The translations under genes and the position numbers were made by a program. A stretch of DNA of 64,000 nucleotides from Clavelina lepadiformis. Taxonomy: Eukaryota; Chordata; Ascidiacea; Aplousobranchia; Clavelinidae. The notes under the pieces were generated by a model. The model saw only the letters and a list, made by a program, of their open reading frames with translations, was not told the origin of the DNA and searched no databases. How positions within the stretch are numbered: the stretch's first letter is position 1; the number at the start of each line of letters is the position of its first letter. The stretch is from positions 4,781,501 through 4,845,500 of the forward strand of contig NC_135245.1 of the NCBI RefSeq assembly GCF_947623445.1. Direction: 5' to 3'. Below, one piece after another: positions 1 to 14,000 of this stretch.

Positions 1-2710
1 TAAGCCGTACGCCATGTAACTACGTCGAGACCAAAGCTTTAAATATATTACTAAACTATTATGGCTTTTTGCCACAGGTAGAATGCCATTTGCTTAAGCG
101 TGATTGGTATTGCTTAAGGCTTTGTTTATGCGATTTTTAAACGTATTGTTGACAGTGTATACTGTATACTGTACCTTGACTTATTAGATATCTGCCCCAG
201 TTTGCCAAAAGCATGTGCGTCATTTTACTGTTCGAAATACTGCCTTTGCTGACCGAGTTAAACAGGATTGCAATAAATGCATTGTTAAGCGGTTTGGCTT
301 ATAGCTACACTCGAATTTGCCTTTAGTTGGCGCTAGTTTTCATGATTATTTAAGAATAACATAAAATATTGTGAGCCCAACTTCCTTCTAGCACTATGAC
401 AAGGTTGCGTTTTCCGCGAGGAAACGTCATTCTTTCAACCAATTGTTTCCATGTAGCCATGAAATGGCTGACAGCTTTAAAAACGCTGTGTTGCGTTAAT
501 TGTTACAAATGACAGTTCGGTTCATTATTGCTAAAGGTATGGGAGAACAGCACCTTACTTTTTTGGCAAGAGAAATTTTTCGACTTGAAACTACTTTCCT
601 AGGGCACCGCAGCTATATCGTTTACTAAAGAAATAAACAAACAAACTTCTTGAGGTTTAAAAACAGAACGGAAATTATCGAGTGCGCCAATGGCGATATG
701 TCTTATCGCATCATCTTACAACTATAGGACTGAAAGAATAGGATAGGAAAAGAATAGGAACGAACGAGAGAATTTGCCTAAAACTTTGTTTTGGCTGTAG
801 TTGGAGAACAACAACGAATGTCGTCAAATGTATTGGCCTATCTACGTCGAAACTATGTCAGGTGTCAAATCGTGCGCGTAAGCAACAATTAAGAATATGA
901 AATATTTCCCTTACTGTCTCGTGACAGCTTGAGACATGTAGAAAAATATAATTGATCGACATCTTCCCCTGTTTCCTTTTTCATCAACTTTTCGGCACGA
1001 ATCCGTGTGGTTGTGATTCTTTTTTGCATGTTTTCAATTTAGCATGATTGAGTCTTACACAAATTTCGTGGAAATGTTCTTCTAGTTCAGCTGTTTGATT
1101 TGAAAGAAGTCGGCTAGCGTTTGCATCGCAGTGAAAACATCAGGGCCGGCAAACAAAAAGCTGCATTGCACTTTCCAGGCAAATTATTCATGTCATTAGA
1201 AGAAAAGCTTGTCGGTAGCGCGAGGTTTGGGTTTGAATTGGTCTGCTGTGGAAAACCCAGAGAACGCTGCTAAAACCTATGAAGTTTTATCGACCGTTTT
1301 CTGATCGATATGTTTCAACAGCAAAATAAAAGCAATGCAATGGAAGGAATACTTTCGCGCTTATGCGACCTAAGGATTGTAGCTAAAACGTCTTAGTCCT
1401 ATTCACCGCTATGAATCGTTACATTGTAAAGCAGTTACTCCTCATTTCGTATCAGTATTGTTGTCAGTCAACACGACGCACTAAATTAAGTTGAAAAATT
1501 CATGAAAACTCGGTTCAAACGCGTCTGTGGGTATTAAGCAAGTGCATAATCACGTTAAAAAGGGCCAACTTTGCAAAAGGAAACGGACGCACAATAAAGA
1601 ACTCTTACAAGTGAAAGTTTACTCATCAATCCCGTGATCATACTGTACTAGGAGTTTTGTTTACCGATTTACAACTTTACGACCAGCCAAATGGCCGCGC
1701 TGCACGCCCCAACATGGTAATAAATCAGGAACTGATGCATTTTCTTTGCTTATTAATACCGGATCACGATGATACTCAGTTGAATGGCTGTTAGCGTTTG
1801 GTATTCGACGTTAGTGTCGTAAAAGCTCTGGTTACCGTTACCAGCCTAACCTCCGTGCTGCTGTTTAAATCCCACGTTATTACCAAGCTAACTGAAGTGA
1901 AATCATGCTAACGAATGTACACTGCGCATTCATAACGACGTTCGTATAGGTTTGAAAATGAAACGTTTTGTGGCCTATTCGCAATTTGGCAGACTTCTTC
2001 TTTGTGGACAATGGACACGTTGTCACGCAAAGGGAGGTGGCAAGGGCCAATGCAGGAAAAACGCAAGTGAAAGCGCAGAGCAGCAGTTTGTAAATAACTT
2101 TTAATAGAAATTCGGAACCAGGCAGTCCCAGACATTTCATATCCGGCCTCCTGGGTAATTGAGCCAAACCAAAGCGATAGTCATGTTTCATCAGGAAGTC
2201 ATAGTGGCTCCTGGTGCTGGTGTTTTTGTAGCAATTTGACGAAAAAGACAAACAAAACAAGTCGTATTTTCCTTTGCAATTTGCTTAACCTCCGCGAAAA
2301 AGACCCGTTCGTTTAAGATCTTATCACCGCAATCACGAAAGTTTGCCTTGCTAGGTGGTACCAAGCTTAAATTAGTCAGCGCGAGGTCGTATTGTATCCC
2401 CCACCACAGCTACGTTCTCGAAATTGCATCGGTAGCGCTTTTTTGCAAACCCGGAAGAGGTGGGCGAAAAAGCGCAGTACATTTCAAAGGCTTTATGACG
2501 AAAGCTCAATGCGATCTTAAATGCATCGATAAATAACTTGCCCGAAAGCTTGCACCAGATAGTACTTGTTTAGTAACTATGGTTAAAGTAGGCCTGTTGT
2601 TTTCTATCTGAGACGTAACTCGGACATATTCACTTGGGTATCGACCGGATTTACGCAGATCTAGTTGTGACTTACAGGGTAGAGTTATTACCTGATTAAG
2701 TGAACACAGA
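1..2710. other. Upstream region of the NOVA gene, no gene seen
   Basis: No open frame here resembles a protein I recognise, and I see no tRNA, rRNA or repeat with clear ends. It is the 5' flank of the NOVA gene and probably holds its promoter and untranslated leader. Upstream non-coding exons cannot be placed without transcript data. Confidence 0.5.
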
Positions 2711-5700
2711 ATGGAGTACAGTTATGCTGGGTATGAGCTTATATCGAACGGCTGTGACTACACCGGCCTGACGCAAGGGAATAACTACGGTGAGACAAGT
2801 CTATAAATTCAAATTTTTCGCTTAGCCTGTTATAAAAGATGTACAGACGACATATCTTTCTTATTTTATTATAGTTTACGGTGTGACCTGTAGTTTGACT
2901 TGTCAAAATAGGTCTGATTCACAAGATTGACGCCACACTATTGGGAGTAATTTTTTTAGTTAATGAAGCCACTCAAGATGGGCCTCAAATGGTTAGCTCG
3001 ATTTCCGTAAACAAATGATAACTTGCAAGCTTTGTTTCAAAAAGCTACAAGTTCCAGTCTTGTAGTGAAATCTGAAACCCAAAAACGTATTTGTTCTATT
3101 GTATGTTTAATGGAGTTACGGACTTTTCTCTCTTTGGTTTCATTTGCTTAATTTTTATGTTTTTTCATAGATTACCCCCTAGAACATGGGGTGAACTTCC
3201 TTGCCCCACCGCCAGGGCAGCTGATATTGAAGGTGTTGATTCCGGGGTACGCCGCTGGGGCTTTAATCGGAAAAGGAGGCCAGATAATCGTGCAGCTGCA
3301 AAAGGAATCGGGAGCGATTATTAAGCTGTCCAAGGCGAAAGATTTTTACCCAGGTGATACCTTTGTTATAGCTTGCAATAGCAGAAACGTATTGTAAACG
3401 TTTTGAGAACAATGCTGTATTACCCGTCGACTTAAAATAAAGAAAACGTTTTTCGAAACGTAGGTATAAGAAAGATTTTGGTTAGAATTTTTACTGTATA
3501 GGAAAGTTAACAAAATTCAGGCGTCTGTGCCAGCGTTGCTTAAACTTCAATTTCTTTATTTCCCGACAATATGACGTAGCACGCACGTGACTAGATATGT
3601 GTAGAAGAATCGTCGTACAGAGATTTAGCTCAAATAATTTTGACGCCTCGTTTGTCACGATTGGTATTGGTCCAAGAAATAAATAACATTCATTACTTAA
3701 GTCACACGGAGTAGCTACTCGTTGTTATAAATGGAATTTGCATGACTTCAGTTTTATTTTGACGACAGCAAAGCAAACAGAAATTGGCGTTTGCCCAATC
3801 TTGATTTCACAGCTTTTGCTTCACTTTACCATCTAAGGCGGGATCACTCTGCGGTTATTACAACATTATGCCGTTTGCCTTATTTTTAGTACGATTTTTG
3901 TTCGTACGAAAATAAATAGATATTCGCTAAATTATCGTGTGAGATAAAATATTGTTTTAAGGGCTTCAGCTATGTTGGCTGCATTTCAGCCTCTGTTTAC
4001 TACAGAACGAAAAGTTATGATTTTTACTCCCGCTTCGTGAACATTTATGATTTTTCATTTCGGCGCTTAAAAGTCAGCAGCCAAAACACCTTAAGCATCA
4101 GCTGAGTAGACGGATAACATGTCAATGTTTTTTGCTTAGAACGTAATTTTTGTTAGAAAAATGTTCTTCAAACCTCTTATTAGAAAATATTTTAACGCAA
4201 GCTTTAAATGCGCTTAGCTTTAAATGTGACCTTCTACAGGTTGTTAGTTTCGTAATTTACCAACATACGGCAAAACTGAGAAATCGTTGAACTGAAAATT
4301 ATGGGTTTTGGACATGTGTTATCTGTGTTATCAAGGTCATCACTAAGTTGCTTAATCGGCTTTGACTGCTTATTTGGGTTTATAAACGCTGCCGTTGACC
4401 CATCGAAAAAATGTACTTATACAACAAAGCATTTGGCCCTAAAACAACTGGGAATTTCTTAAATCCGTATGTGAAGAGAACGACCAGTTTGGTCAGATTT
4501 TTGGTGTGCTTTGCACATTGTGGTTCCTGGGTGCGTGTCATGAGATTTAAGCTGTATGAACCAGTTCTATTAGGGTGTTAGAGTAATTTGGTTTAAGAAA
4601 TTTTTTATCAAGCCCGTATCAGCGTTTTTTATTTCGTAAAGACTTAACTTTATGAAGTTTGATGCTTCATGATGACACACTTTTAACAGATTGCAACAAA
4701 ATTATATTGCTTGGTTTGTGACACAAGTCCTATTATAATGGCAAGAGTACCAAGTCTCTTAACAACTCTACATATTGTAAAATGCCCCTGCTGAAAATGA
4801 GTGTTTGGGCCTGTCGGGATTATGACTGCTGGTAACGACCGTTAGGGCTGTAAAAACTTTGGCAAAGAACAAACGCGAGGCCTAAAACGGCATTATTAGT
4901 TGGCGGTGTTTGTCGTCAAATATTTGCCATTGCGTGTTATTAATCGGAAAAGACAATTACTTCAAAGGCCCCAGACAAAGTTGAGCTGGTGAGAGAAACG
5001 ATACAATTCGTAATCCAGTTAATACCCCACTAACTGTTACAATTTTACTGCTATTTAAAATCTCAGTCAGGGACATTACATGCATAACTTCTCTTTGGGT
5101 CTTTTGTTAAACTGGGAACCTTGCTATATTGTTCCAAATATTTTCACAAGGTATTCTACTAGTTACACAAAAAGATTAACATGGGCACGTAAGTTGCTAC
5201 GTTACAAGCATTTTTCTAATTACGAGCGATTATCCATTCACAATTTGTTCCTCCCAATAATGCTTGGATTTCAATTTCAACGACCGCGCTCGGATAGTTC
5301 AAATACACTGATAAAAATCTCCCTCCATCTGTTTCATAAAATTGCAAAAGCAATTCGGGACAAACATGTCAAAGCTAGAATAGGTTTGTCACAACTTATA
5401 ACTGTTACGAGTGAGCCTGCAGTTTCGTCGAACATGATACCTTTTGTATTTTTTCGTAAAACTTGATGACGTTAATGGCTTTTGAAACAATTAATCTTTA
5501 AAGTGGATATTGAACAGTTAATTACTACCAATTGCACTCAACGACGTGAATGGTCTTAAAAAATTAATATAAAAAGCCCTTTTTGCTTCATTCAACAGTT
5601 TCCTACATTAATCTATTATTGAAAGGTATTGGAACATATCTTGTTTTTTGTTTATTTGTTAGCGCAAGTTTGAATCGAACCGAACCGAACATTTAAACTA

Positions 5701-8700
5701 AACGTCAACCAATCAGCGAGTGGTAGTTATAGCATCATAAAAAACTTTCAATTTTTTTCGGCTGTGATCGTTAGAGAGAGGAAACAACAGGGTTGCCAGA
5801 TCCCAGTCATCAAATAAAGCCAAGATGACAATAAAAAAGAGCCAAAAAGAGCCAAATAATTTTACTAACCACAAAATTACAATTCAACCCTAGATAATGG
5901 GTTTAAAAGCAAGAAATAATGAATTCCGAAGCCAAAATATACACCTAACACTATAGAGTCAACTGTACATCATCTTTAACACTATATTCTCAACATCTGT
6001 AAAACCTATATTAAATTCAAAAAACCAAATTGTTGTAAAGTTTGTTATGATAGGTTTGAAAATATTAATTGGCTACTAAAGAAATAACCAACAAGAATAT
6101 TATAAGTAATAAGATAATTATATATTTCACACTTCCTAAATTAGGGATTATTATTTATGCAATTAAATTCAATTTTCATTAAAAGAGCCAAAAAACGCCA
6201 AAGAGCCAAAGCAAAATTTTGGGAGCCAAACAGTAATAAAAAGAGCCAATTTCGAAGAATTTGGCGTCAAAAGAGCCAATATGGCAACCCTGGGAAACAA
6301 TCGGCGTTTACTGCGAACGAGAAATAGCGAATGAAAGTGTTTTCGCGATCGATATCAAGAGCACTTGAGTGTTTTATGCGTACCCAACCCGAAAATCCTA
6401 GAAAGCGTGTAATCTTAATGCCAATGACGACTTTATATCTTGCCTTGTAAATTTAACGCTACGTATGTCAGTTCAGTTTTCATTGCTCTTTTTCAGACTT
6501 TGTTGTTAACTTGGTTTGCTACGACGTGTATAGATCGTTGGTGTACTGGTTTTCTCTGTTTTTTTTTTTTGAAGATAATATCATTGTGGCTGCCATTTTG
6601 CCCGGCTTGTCAGTGTATCTTCAGCCCTACGGCGTATTCAAACGAATTTTTATGCCCTTGACAAATCTTTAAATTGTGCTCGAGTTTTGTAACTTCAAAA
6701 TAGGCATAGAACCTATATATCGGCGTTATATCTGATTAATCTGCGTTACCAACAAACTATTTTAAAATCATTTTAAAAATCTTCTACCGGTCAGATATAG
6801 CTGTCTGTATGACAATATCGTAATTGTTACAGGAACGCAAGACAGGGTGGTCCTAATTCAAGGCACTGCGGAAGGGCTGATGAAAGTCCATGGCACCATC
6901 ATAGAAAAGGTCTTTGATTTTCCTGTCCCAAAAGACTTAACGGCTATCATAGGCGACAGACCAAAACAGGTAAGTTTGGTGGTTTTAGAAACCATACTTC
7001 CGTCCTGTTCCGTAATTCGTGAACTAAAATGAAATTTTAAGTTGTATGAGACCCCAGCTGTGACGGTTCTTATTGTCTGGACTATTGATTTCATCGAATG
7101 TGACCGTAGCTGATCTGAATTTTGTAAAAGCGTGGCTTTTAATTTATGTTCGTCGTATTCCCTGTGCAGTCAATTATTGTTAATGTTACCGTAACGGAAT
7201 CTTACACACATGGAGCCCGCTTCTCTCTAGCATTCGAATAAGAATTGCGGACGGTTGTGCTGATGTTAGCAGCCGTTTTGTCCATCTGATAGAAGTTTTC
7301 TATCGTAATACTTGCGCGCCACGGGTGTCTTATTCATACGATCGCTTGTTATTCTGTGGAATTTGCTCAATGGTATAGATTAGAACATACTCATCGTAAT
7401 AAAGTCTCTTTCCCTACGTTTTTCCCTCAAGATAGTGACTTATACCGGTAAATTGGAAAAGTAGCGAAATATTGTCCAGCTTCAAAGGAATCTTTTTGGA
7501 GGAAACTTTATTTCGTTTTCTTAAAGGTTTAATATCGTTAGCAAGTTTATTCTTTCGGACGTTGTTGCGTTGCCTTGTACAAAATCGGCGATCGTCACCA
7601 GTTATGATTTTTGCCCATTTAACTGCATTATTGCACTAAGCCATTGCTATGCTTTTAATGTTTGAGATCAAACGATAAAGTTTAATTAAAACTGTCAGGT
7701 TTAACTGTCACTTGTAGTGCTTTCTGTTTATCTTGTGGTAAGTTACAGTATACAAAGCATTCCAACTTTGATGTCGGTTTTTAAAAAAATGGTATATTAC
7801 ATTAACAACTCGGACAAATAATACGAAATGGTTCGTGTCGAGTCGGGCATAGTTGCTGTGCATCGACAAAGAGTTTGAAGTGTCTTGAAACTTGGACAGG
7901 ATAAAGTCATACGGAGTCCACTTCACATCATACCTACTCTTACTTGTTTGTACAGAGGACTGCTTGAGCCGTCGTTCATGAAACCGCGCAGCAGCTGAGC
8001 GCCTTTACGCCGTTGGAGTTCTTTTGGCTTGTTTTGTACTGTACAGTTTTTGTTCGGTTACTTTATTACTTACGATGGTCGCAGTTTAACGTTGTTTTGA
8101 CGTGCTCAAAATGCCAGCGCTTGAAATCGAAAGCTTTTCGAGTGTCGCTAATTGCCCAAATAAGTTTTAATTGCCGTAGTCAATCTAGCCTGTCGAACTT
8201 CTGAAAAATGAAAGTGATGACAGTTATTTTACCCTATTAATGCATTGATGAACTGGTTCACAAAATATAGCGCTAACGTCTTGCGAAATTATGTTTGGTT
8301 TGTCGAATTAATCATCGAATCACTATGAATGTTGTGGGATTATTATCGAGGCTCTGATGTCACGTGCTAAAGAATTAACTGCAATGCGATTGATTGTAGT
8401 TTTAGAAGTCGATTTGCATGTACGGCCTAGTTTTCCTTGGAATCAATTTTAATTGCTTAAGCTAAACCTTAAATGCAAACACTATCAAATACGTTACACG
8501 AGTTCGTTTTTAATTTTGTTGTATTTTGGTCCCTATATCAGTTAATTATTATCCGTTTCTTAATAAAGCCCAAAACAGAAAACTTATCGTTGTGTTGGTT
8601 AAAGTTTCCATCACGACTTCAGGAAACAAGTCTATTAGATGTATGTGACGTAGCATTCATTTCGCTTGAAAACTGGTGATTGTGGCAACATAGGATTCTC

Positions 8701-11048
8701 CTGTTTGGATCCGAAAGTGTGCGTTGCTGTGGACTCGCCCGCAGTCTCCAGAGTGCGTGGAGTTTTACAATTACGTTGTGCACTTGTGCCCAAGCCTTGA
8801 GTTTATTATAGCATTCGCTTGATGTGTGTGTAATACTGCGCAAGTTTTACTCCCTCTGGTAGATAAAATGCACGCAACGGCGTAGTAGGTTTCAGCTTTT
8901 GCCTTGTTACCTGCTTATGTTCCTTTATCTATCCGCGTGGTTGTTAAATTATATCGTTTCCTCGTGTTTTATACGCTTTCAATTGGATTGGATGAATCGG
9001 TTTACAGAAAATGTTGGTCGTGTATTTGACGAGACGGGAAAAAATACTTGCTTTCTTGTCTTCCCGTAAACATTGCATACCTACGGTCCCAAACTTGTAG
9101 CATTTTCTTTGCAGAAAATCCATTGACACCAGCGATTTCACTTATAGTATCTTAACATCGGCGGTCTGCCACAATACCTTTGATATCATTGGTTTGTTTT
9201 GGAAAACAATATTTTTAGTAATGTTTGGCGCAAGTTTGCGGGAATATACCGCGGTTCCACATAAATGGTTTTGGCTTGGCGAATACTTTCTGCACATTAA
9301 AGCGTATAGCATCAATCTAGTTTGAGCGCGCAAGGTAATCAAATTACTTCGTATCTGGCGCAATTTCTTTTGCTTTTGCGCTGGCCCTGGGTCTGTGTCC
9401 CAGAGGAGTTGCCTGTCTTAAAGTTAAACGGTAAACAACGCGCAGCTGCCGTAAGCATATCAGAGTTGTCCCAGGAGATGCAAGCATAAGGTCCCTTGGC
9501 CACCATGTTTAAATTACGCATCTTTTGATGTTTAGCTCTATATACTATAGATTTTTATCACTTTGAGATAGCTACGGATAGCATGTGCCACAATGTCTTG
9601 CTTTTCCTAAAACTTTTTCTTAAAGCTTACATGTGTGCTACCAGAATAAAGCCTATTGATGAAGCGTCGTTTTTGAGAACTTGGTCCTGGTATAATAAGT
9701 GGCCGATAGAAAAAGAATATATATTATCATGTTTTAACAGGTTAAAATTATAGTCCCGAACACAACAGCTGGTTTGGTGATTGGCAAAGCCGGTGCTACT
9801 GTGAAAACCATTATGGAAGAGAGCGGCTCCAAGGTAAGAGCATTATGCTGTAATTAAGTTTTGCCCTAAGAGGATTTTTCGCTCAACCGTACAGATCGAT
9901 ACTGGATTGGTTAGATACAGTACAGCGTTATTGCCTTGCTTAGAGCTTTTTTGTCATTTTTTTAGGTTCAGCTTTCACAGAAGCCCGAAGGGGCAAATGT
10001 ACAGGAGAGGGTTATCACGATCAAAGGCGACAAAACTCAATTGACCACAGCATCGAATATCATTATTGATAAGATCAAGGACGATCCCCAAAGCGCCAGT
10101 TGTCCCAATATAAGTTACTCTGGCGTTTCCGGTCCCGTGGCCAACGCAAATCCGACCGGGTCGCCATACGCTGCTGGCTCACCGGCTATCGTGGATGCTA
10201 GCCATCCTGTTGTCCAAGCTATGCTTGGTCATTATGTCATACCCAATCAACACCATGTTCTTCAGGCGGCCGTTCCGACGGCATTGCCCACTTTGTCCGC
10301 TCCAAACGGAGAAATGACAACATTGAACACCGGCTTGGGAGGGTTAACGTACGGTGTCAATTACAGCGCTTTGGGTATGGTACCTAATGTTCACTCCAAT
10401 CTACATTCAGGTATTGCGACCTCTGTGGGTATCGTACCCGCGGGATCATTGGCCGGGACGGTTAGTCCAGTGCCTTCTGCGACTCCGCTTCTTTCCGCTA
10501 CCCCACTGCCCGCGGAAACGATTCCGGCCGCCGGTATTCCGGCTGCTCAGACTATTTCATGGCCTAATAATTATCTTGCCAGTTTAGCGTCGGCTGGTTA
10601 TTTGACCACTGGTCATCCACAATTAGTTGGCACCCATGGCATAACTGGTTCTTTATCTACCATGACTCAGCAGCTTCCGCCTTCGGCCACACCAATGGCT
10701 TCGACGCCCGCCACACCAGCATTAACCACTTACGCTCAGCAGGCGACTGTCAGCCTGCTAAGCGTTGAAAAGTCAACTGATGGGCAAAAAGAGACAATCG
10801 ATTTGTCGATCCCGGAAAACTTAATTGGCGCAATTCTTGGCAAAGCCGGTCGGACTCTGGTCGAGTATCAGGACATTTCAGGTGCGAAAATTCAAATTTC
10901 CAAAAAAGGCGAGTACGTTGTGGGCACCAGAAACAGGAGGGTAACCATCACGGGAAAACCCCCGTCGACCCAGACCGCCCAGTTTTTGATCACCCAACGT
11001 GTGGCAGCAGCCCAGACAGCACGGGCTCAACAAGCAAAGCTAATGTGA
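2711..11048 (+). CDS. NOVA: NOVA-type neuro-oncological ventral antigen, three-KH-domain splicing regulator
   Basis: Five coding exons: 2711-2789, 3171-3353, 6833-6969, 9741-9833 and 9966-11048. The phases agree (1,1,0,0) and give 524 residues. Nova proteins bind YCAY clusters in pre-mRNA in the nucleus and steer alternative splicing. Three KH domains are visible, with GXXG loops GKGG (about 60-63), GKAG (about 148-151) and GKAG (about 456-459). The linker between KH2 and KH3 is long and rich in Ala, Thr, Ser and Pro, as in other Novas. After KH2 comes [20 protein letters not shown], which closely resembles vertebrate Nova. KH3 keeps the [11 protein letters not shown] and [15 protein letters not shown] blocks. 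The start is the ATG at 2711, which gives a short 26-residue first exon; extra upstream exons are possible. Intron 2 (3.5 kb) carries a hAT MITE and intron 3 is 2.8 kb. Identification is secure; the exact N-terminus is less so. Confidence 0.95.
3354..6832. other. NOVA intron 2
   Basis: A 3.5 kb intron between two halves of the KH1 region. It holds one well-bounded hAT MITE (5788-6292). The 128-codon open frame at 5080-5466 resembles nothing I know and looks like chance. I see no other element with clear ends. Confidence 0.7.
5788..6292. mobile_element. Non-autonomous hAT element (MITE), family 'CAGGGTTGCCA'
   Basis: Terminal inverted repeats CAGGGTTGCCA (left) and TGGCAACCCTG (right) bound a 505-bp element. 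Perfect 8-bp duplications GGAAACAA lie at 5780-5787 and 6293-6300. An 8-bp duplication together with CAG-type ends indicates the hAT superfamily. The interior is AT-rich, repeats AAGAGCCAA-type motifs near both ends, and has no transposase. The perfect duplication suggests fairly recent insertion. The element at 63300-63605 has the same terminal 10 bp but a different interior. Confidence 0.9.
6970..9740. other. NOVA intron 3
   Basis: A 2.8 kb intron between the end of KH1 and KH2. The short open frames on both strands do not resemble known proteins. I see no bounded mobile element. Confidence 0.6.
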
Positions 11049-14000
11049 AAGCCGACAGTGCTCAGCGTGAAAAGGTCTAGTACACAGTGTTGCTGGGAGA
11101 TCTAGCATGTCTTATCTTCTGCTTGTCTGTTTGATTTTTCCTTAATTTGTGGGTTTTAGTACCAGGACCTCTGTGAAGAATGGTGAGCATAAAAAAACGT
11201 GATATTAGTCTTAGGCGTTCTTTCATTACGTTTCCAATTTATCACGCTTTTTTCTCTTTTAAGTTCCTTTTACAGGTCACTGTCGTTTTCTCCAGCTTTC
11301 GCAAAACTAGGTTTTGTAAAATCAAGTTTCCCGTGAATAAATCGATTCGCTCTAAAGTTTTTTGATAGCTTGAAAACCTCAGTAGCTTCGTCATACGCAT
11401 GCTGACGTCATGAATTTTATAGCAAACGCTGCTTGTAACAATCCTCAAACAGTTTTCTTGTCTGTGTTTTTAGTCAAGCGGTCAATGCTTTAAAATCGAG
11501 AAAGCCGACGGTAACATGATTTGGAATGGTTTGAGAGCACGCTTATCGTAAGGGACGTATAGAGTTGGTGTTTATAGATTTAATCATACTTAATACGCGA
11601 CTTTTGCCAAAACATAAAGTTGCTAATCACGTTCGTACAAATTCGCTTTGTGCACCTGCTATTGTTTTGCAAAAATACATTTTGTTAAAACTGCGCGATA
11701 AAGCAGTAGTTTGTAGTGTTCTGATCATTTGTCACGAATGCGCGTTAAGAGTCTGGATTTGCGGTGCAATGTGTTTGCCGGGGCTGGCGATTTTGGCGAT
11801 TTCGTTAAAGATATTTTCTTTTGCATTGGTAAAATCGCTGCCATGCTCGCGTCTTAGAAACGTTTTTGCTCGTTTAGCAAACCTACTTTTGCTTGTTTTG
11901 ATTTTCTAGTAATTTGCATTGCATTGTATATTCTCATTTATCATTGCATGAATTGCGGTTTAGGAGCAACCGAGTTAGCCATCTTCAAACTGACTTGTTG
12001 CAAAAGTGTTCATCATAGTATCTTATCGGTGGAAAAGCATTCATTTTAATTGCCAACTTGTCTCTGGACGTACCAGCTGACTTCCTTGGCTTTGTGTACA
12101 GTAGTTCCGAACCTTGTCCGCATCAGTGTGTGATGATCATGTACTTTTGGTGTCAACCTTTCAGCAGCGCCCGTTTAATTCTTTACAGCAACAGCCTCGC
12201 TCCCTTTTGCATGCCATTATAGAATTGCCATTTTAACACTTAAATTGCCGTTGTCAATTTTTTCTTCTAGATCAACGTCAAGCTGTCTATATGTCATCGT
12301 CATGGTTGGTTCCTGCTCACCCCAGACTTCACGCACTTCACAGGCACATTCACGATGTAAATTCGTCATCAGTAGCAAACAAACCTTAATTCACCCTTGC
12401 TTTCAAAATCAATATTTCCTTCATTTTGTGCGTGCGCGCGTCACCTAGCGGAGACGTGAAGCGGTGTGTTTAGAGTCGTTGCCTCGCAATTGTGTTTTAG
12501 AAATAATTTGTCACGCTCACAGTACTGTTCATGGTGCACGCATGTTCGTGCTTAGCATACTGAATGTAAATTTCAGTCGTAAATGAAATTATAAAATTCA
12601 ACCTGGGCATTCAAAAATCGATAAATATAGCCTTGAATGGCGTTTCCTCTAATTAAATTACGCAGAGTTAATTAGCCCCTTAATTTAGCGTATCCCTGTT
12701 TAACTCGTTTCTGCTGTCTACTTAATAAATGTATTCGTCTTCTGGCAAAATTACTCCTCGATAGCGGCAAAACATTTCCACTTGTCATCCATTACGTGTA
12801 CACCATAATCTCGTATCACTCATTTTTCAGTGTATTAGTTCAAAGGTATCCTTTCCTTTCTTCTCTCATAATCTAAATTCAGCGTCCCAGCTCGAACCAA
12901 AGCCACCATCTCAGCTCATTTCTTCCGTTTTCTTGTTTATGACCTTAAGTAAACTTTCGCCATTTTAACCAAAGAATGCCCGACTAATTTGGGAAGTTTT
13001 TAGACATCTCTTTAAGATCAACACAAGCGAACGTCCTCATATCTATTCGGCGAACAATTGCGGATAGCCTGGGGCCAGCGGTGAATCAACCATGGACGAT
13101 GGGTGAGTTCTATTTCATATTTTTATTGTACGATTGCATTTAATTCTTTCATAACAGACATAATGATTTAATTTAAAAAGCCTGCTATATCGTACATATA
13201 TACTTTGCTTGGTGTTCCGGTGTTTCAATTACATAACGCAGCCATAAATCGGTAAGCCATAAGCGTTTAGCGTTCATCTCAACTGCGTCATAGATTGCCC
13301 AATTTACAACTTTTCCCCTGTCTAACGTTTGTGGTGCACTGTGAGCTGCTGTTGTAGACTATTTCAGTTTTTAGTAAACTTTTACCAACGCCTGTTGTAC
13401 CAAGTTGACTCGCTTTTCTCCCCAAGTTCTTCAAATCATCTCCATGAGAAGTCAAAAATAATTTGAACGATCAACTTTTTGTCTGTTTGGAATGTACTTA
13501 AAGTATCAATTCGTCACATTGTTTTATACTTGCCCCTGTTTACGCACTGTTTCGGCTGATTTGATTATTATGTTTGTGCTTTTAATCGTATTTACCCAAG
13601 TAACTTAAAACAGTCTGTTTCAAAACGCTTTTGCGATAGAGAATTTGTTCTGCTTATGTTTTTTTGATTCTCATTTACACCGACTATTAAATAAGCAATT
13701 TTAACGTACTATGATTTGTTTGTATGTTCAATACCTGTTTACATGTGAATGCAGAAGTAGATTGAAGCAATGTTAAACTGTAGTCTAGATCATTTTGTGA
13801 CCTTCATTGTTACTGTGTAAAACAACTCTATAACGTTAATGTTGCATTTTGAGCTATTTCTAACCTCTCTTAACGTTGCCTACGTTTCTGTTGCCGATCG
13901 ATCGTTTTTATCGCCCAGTATTTTTGATGTATATTTTTTTAATAAAGTACTGCACGAATTACACACCAACAATTTTATTGTGTCGTTTTATCGTTAAGCC

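Noticed and set aside
5080-5466. 128-codon open frame in NOVA intron 2
   Set aside because: No domain, signal or repeat recognised and no splice context; length is within chance for an AT-rich intron.
11565-11909. 114-codon open frame in the NOVA 3' flank
   Set aside because: Cys/Leu-rich but without any known motif; likely part of the 3' untranslated region.
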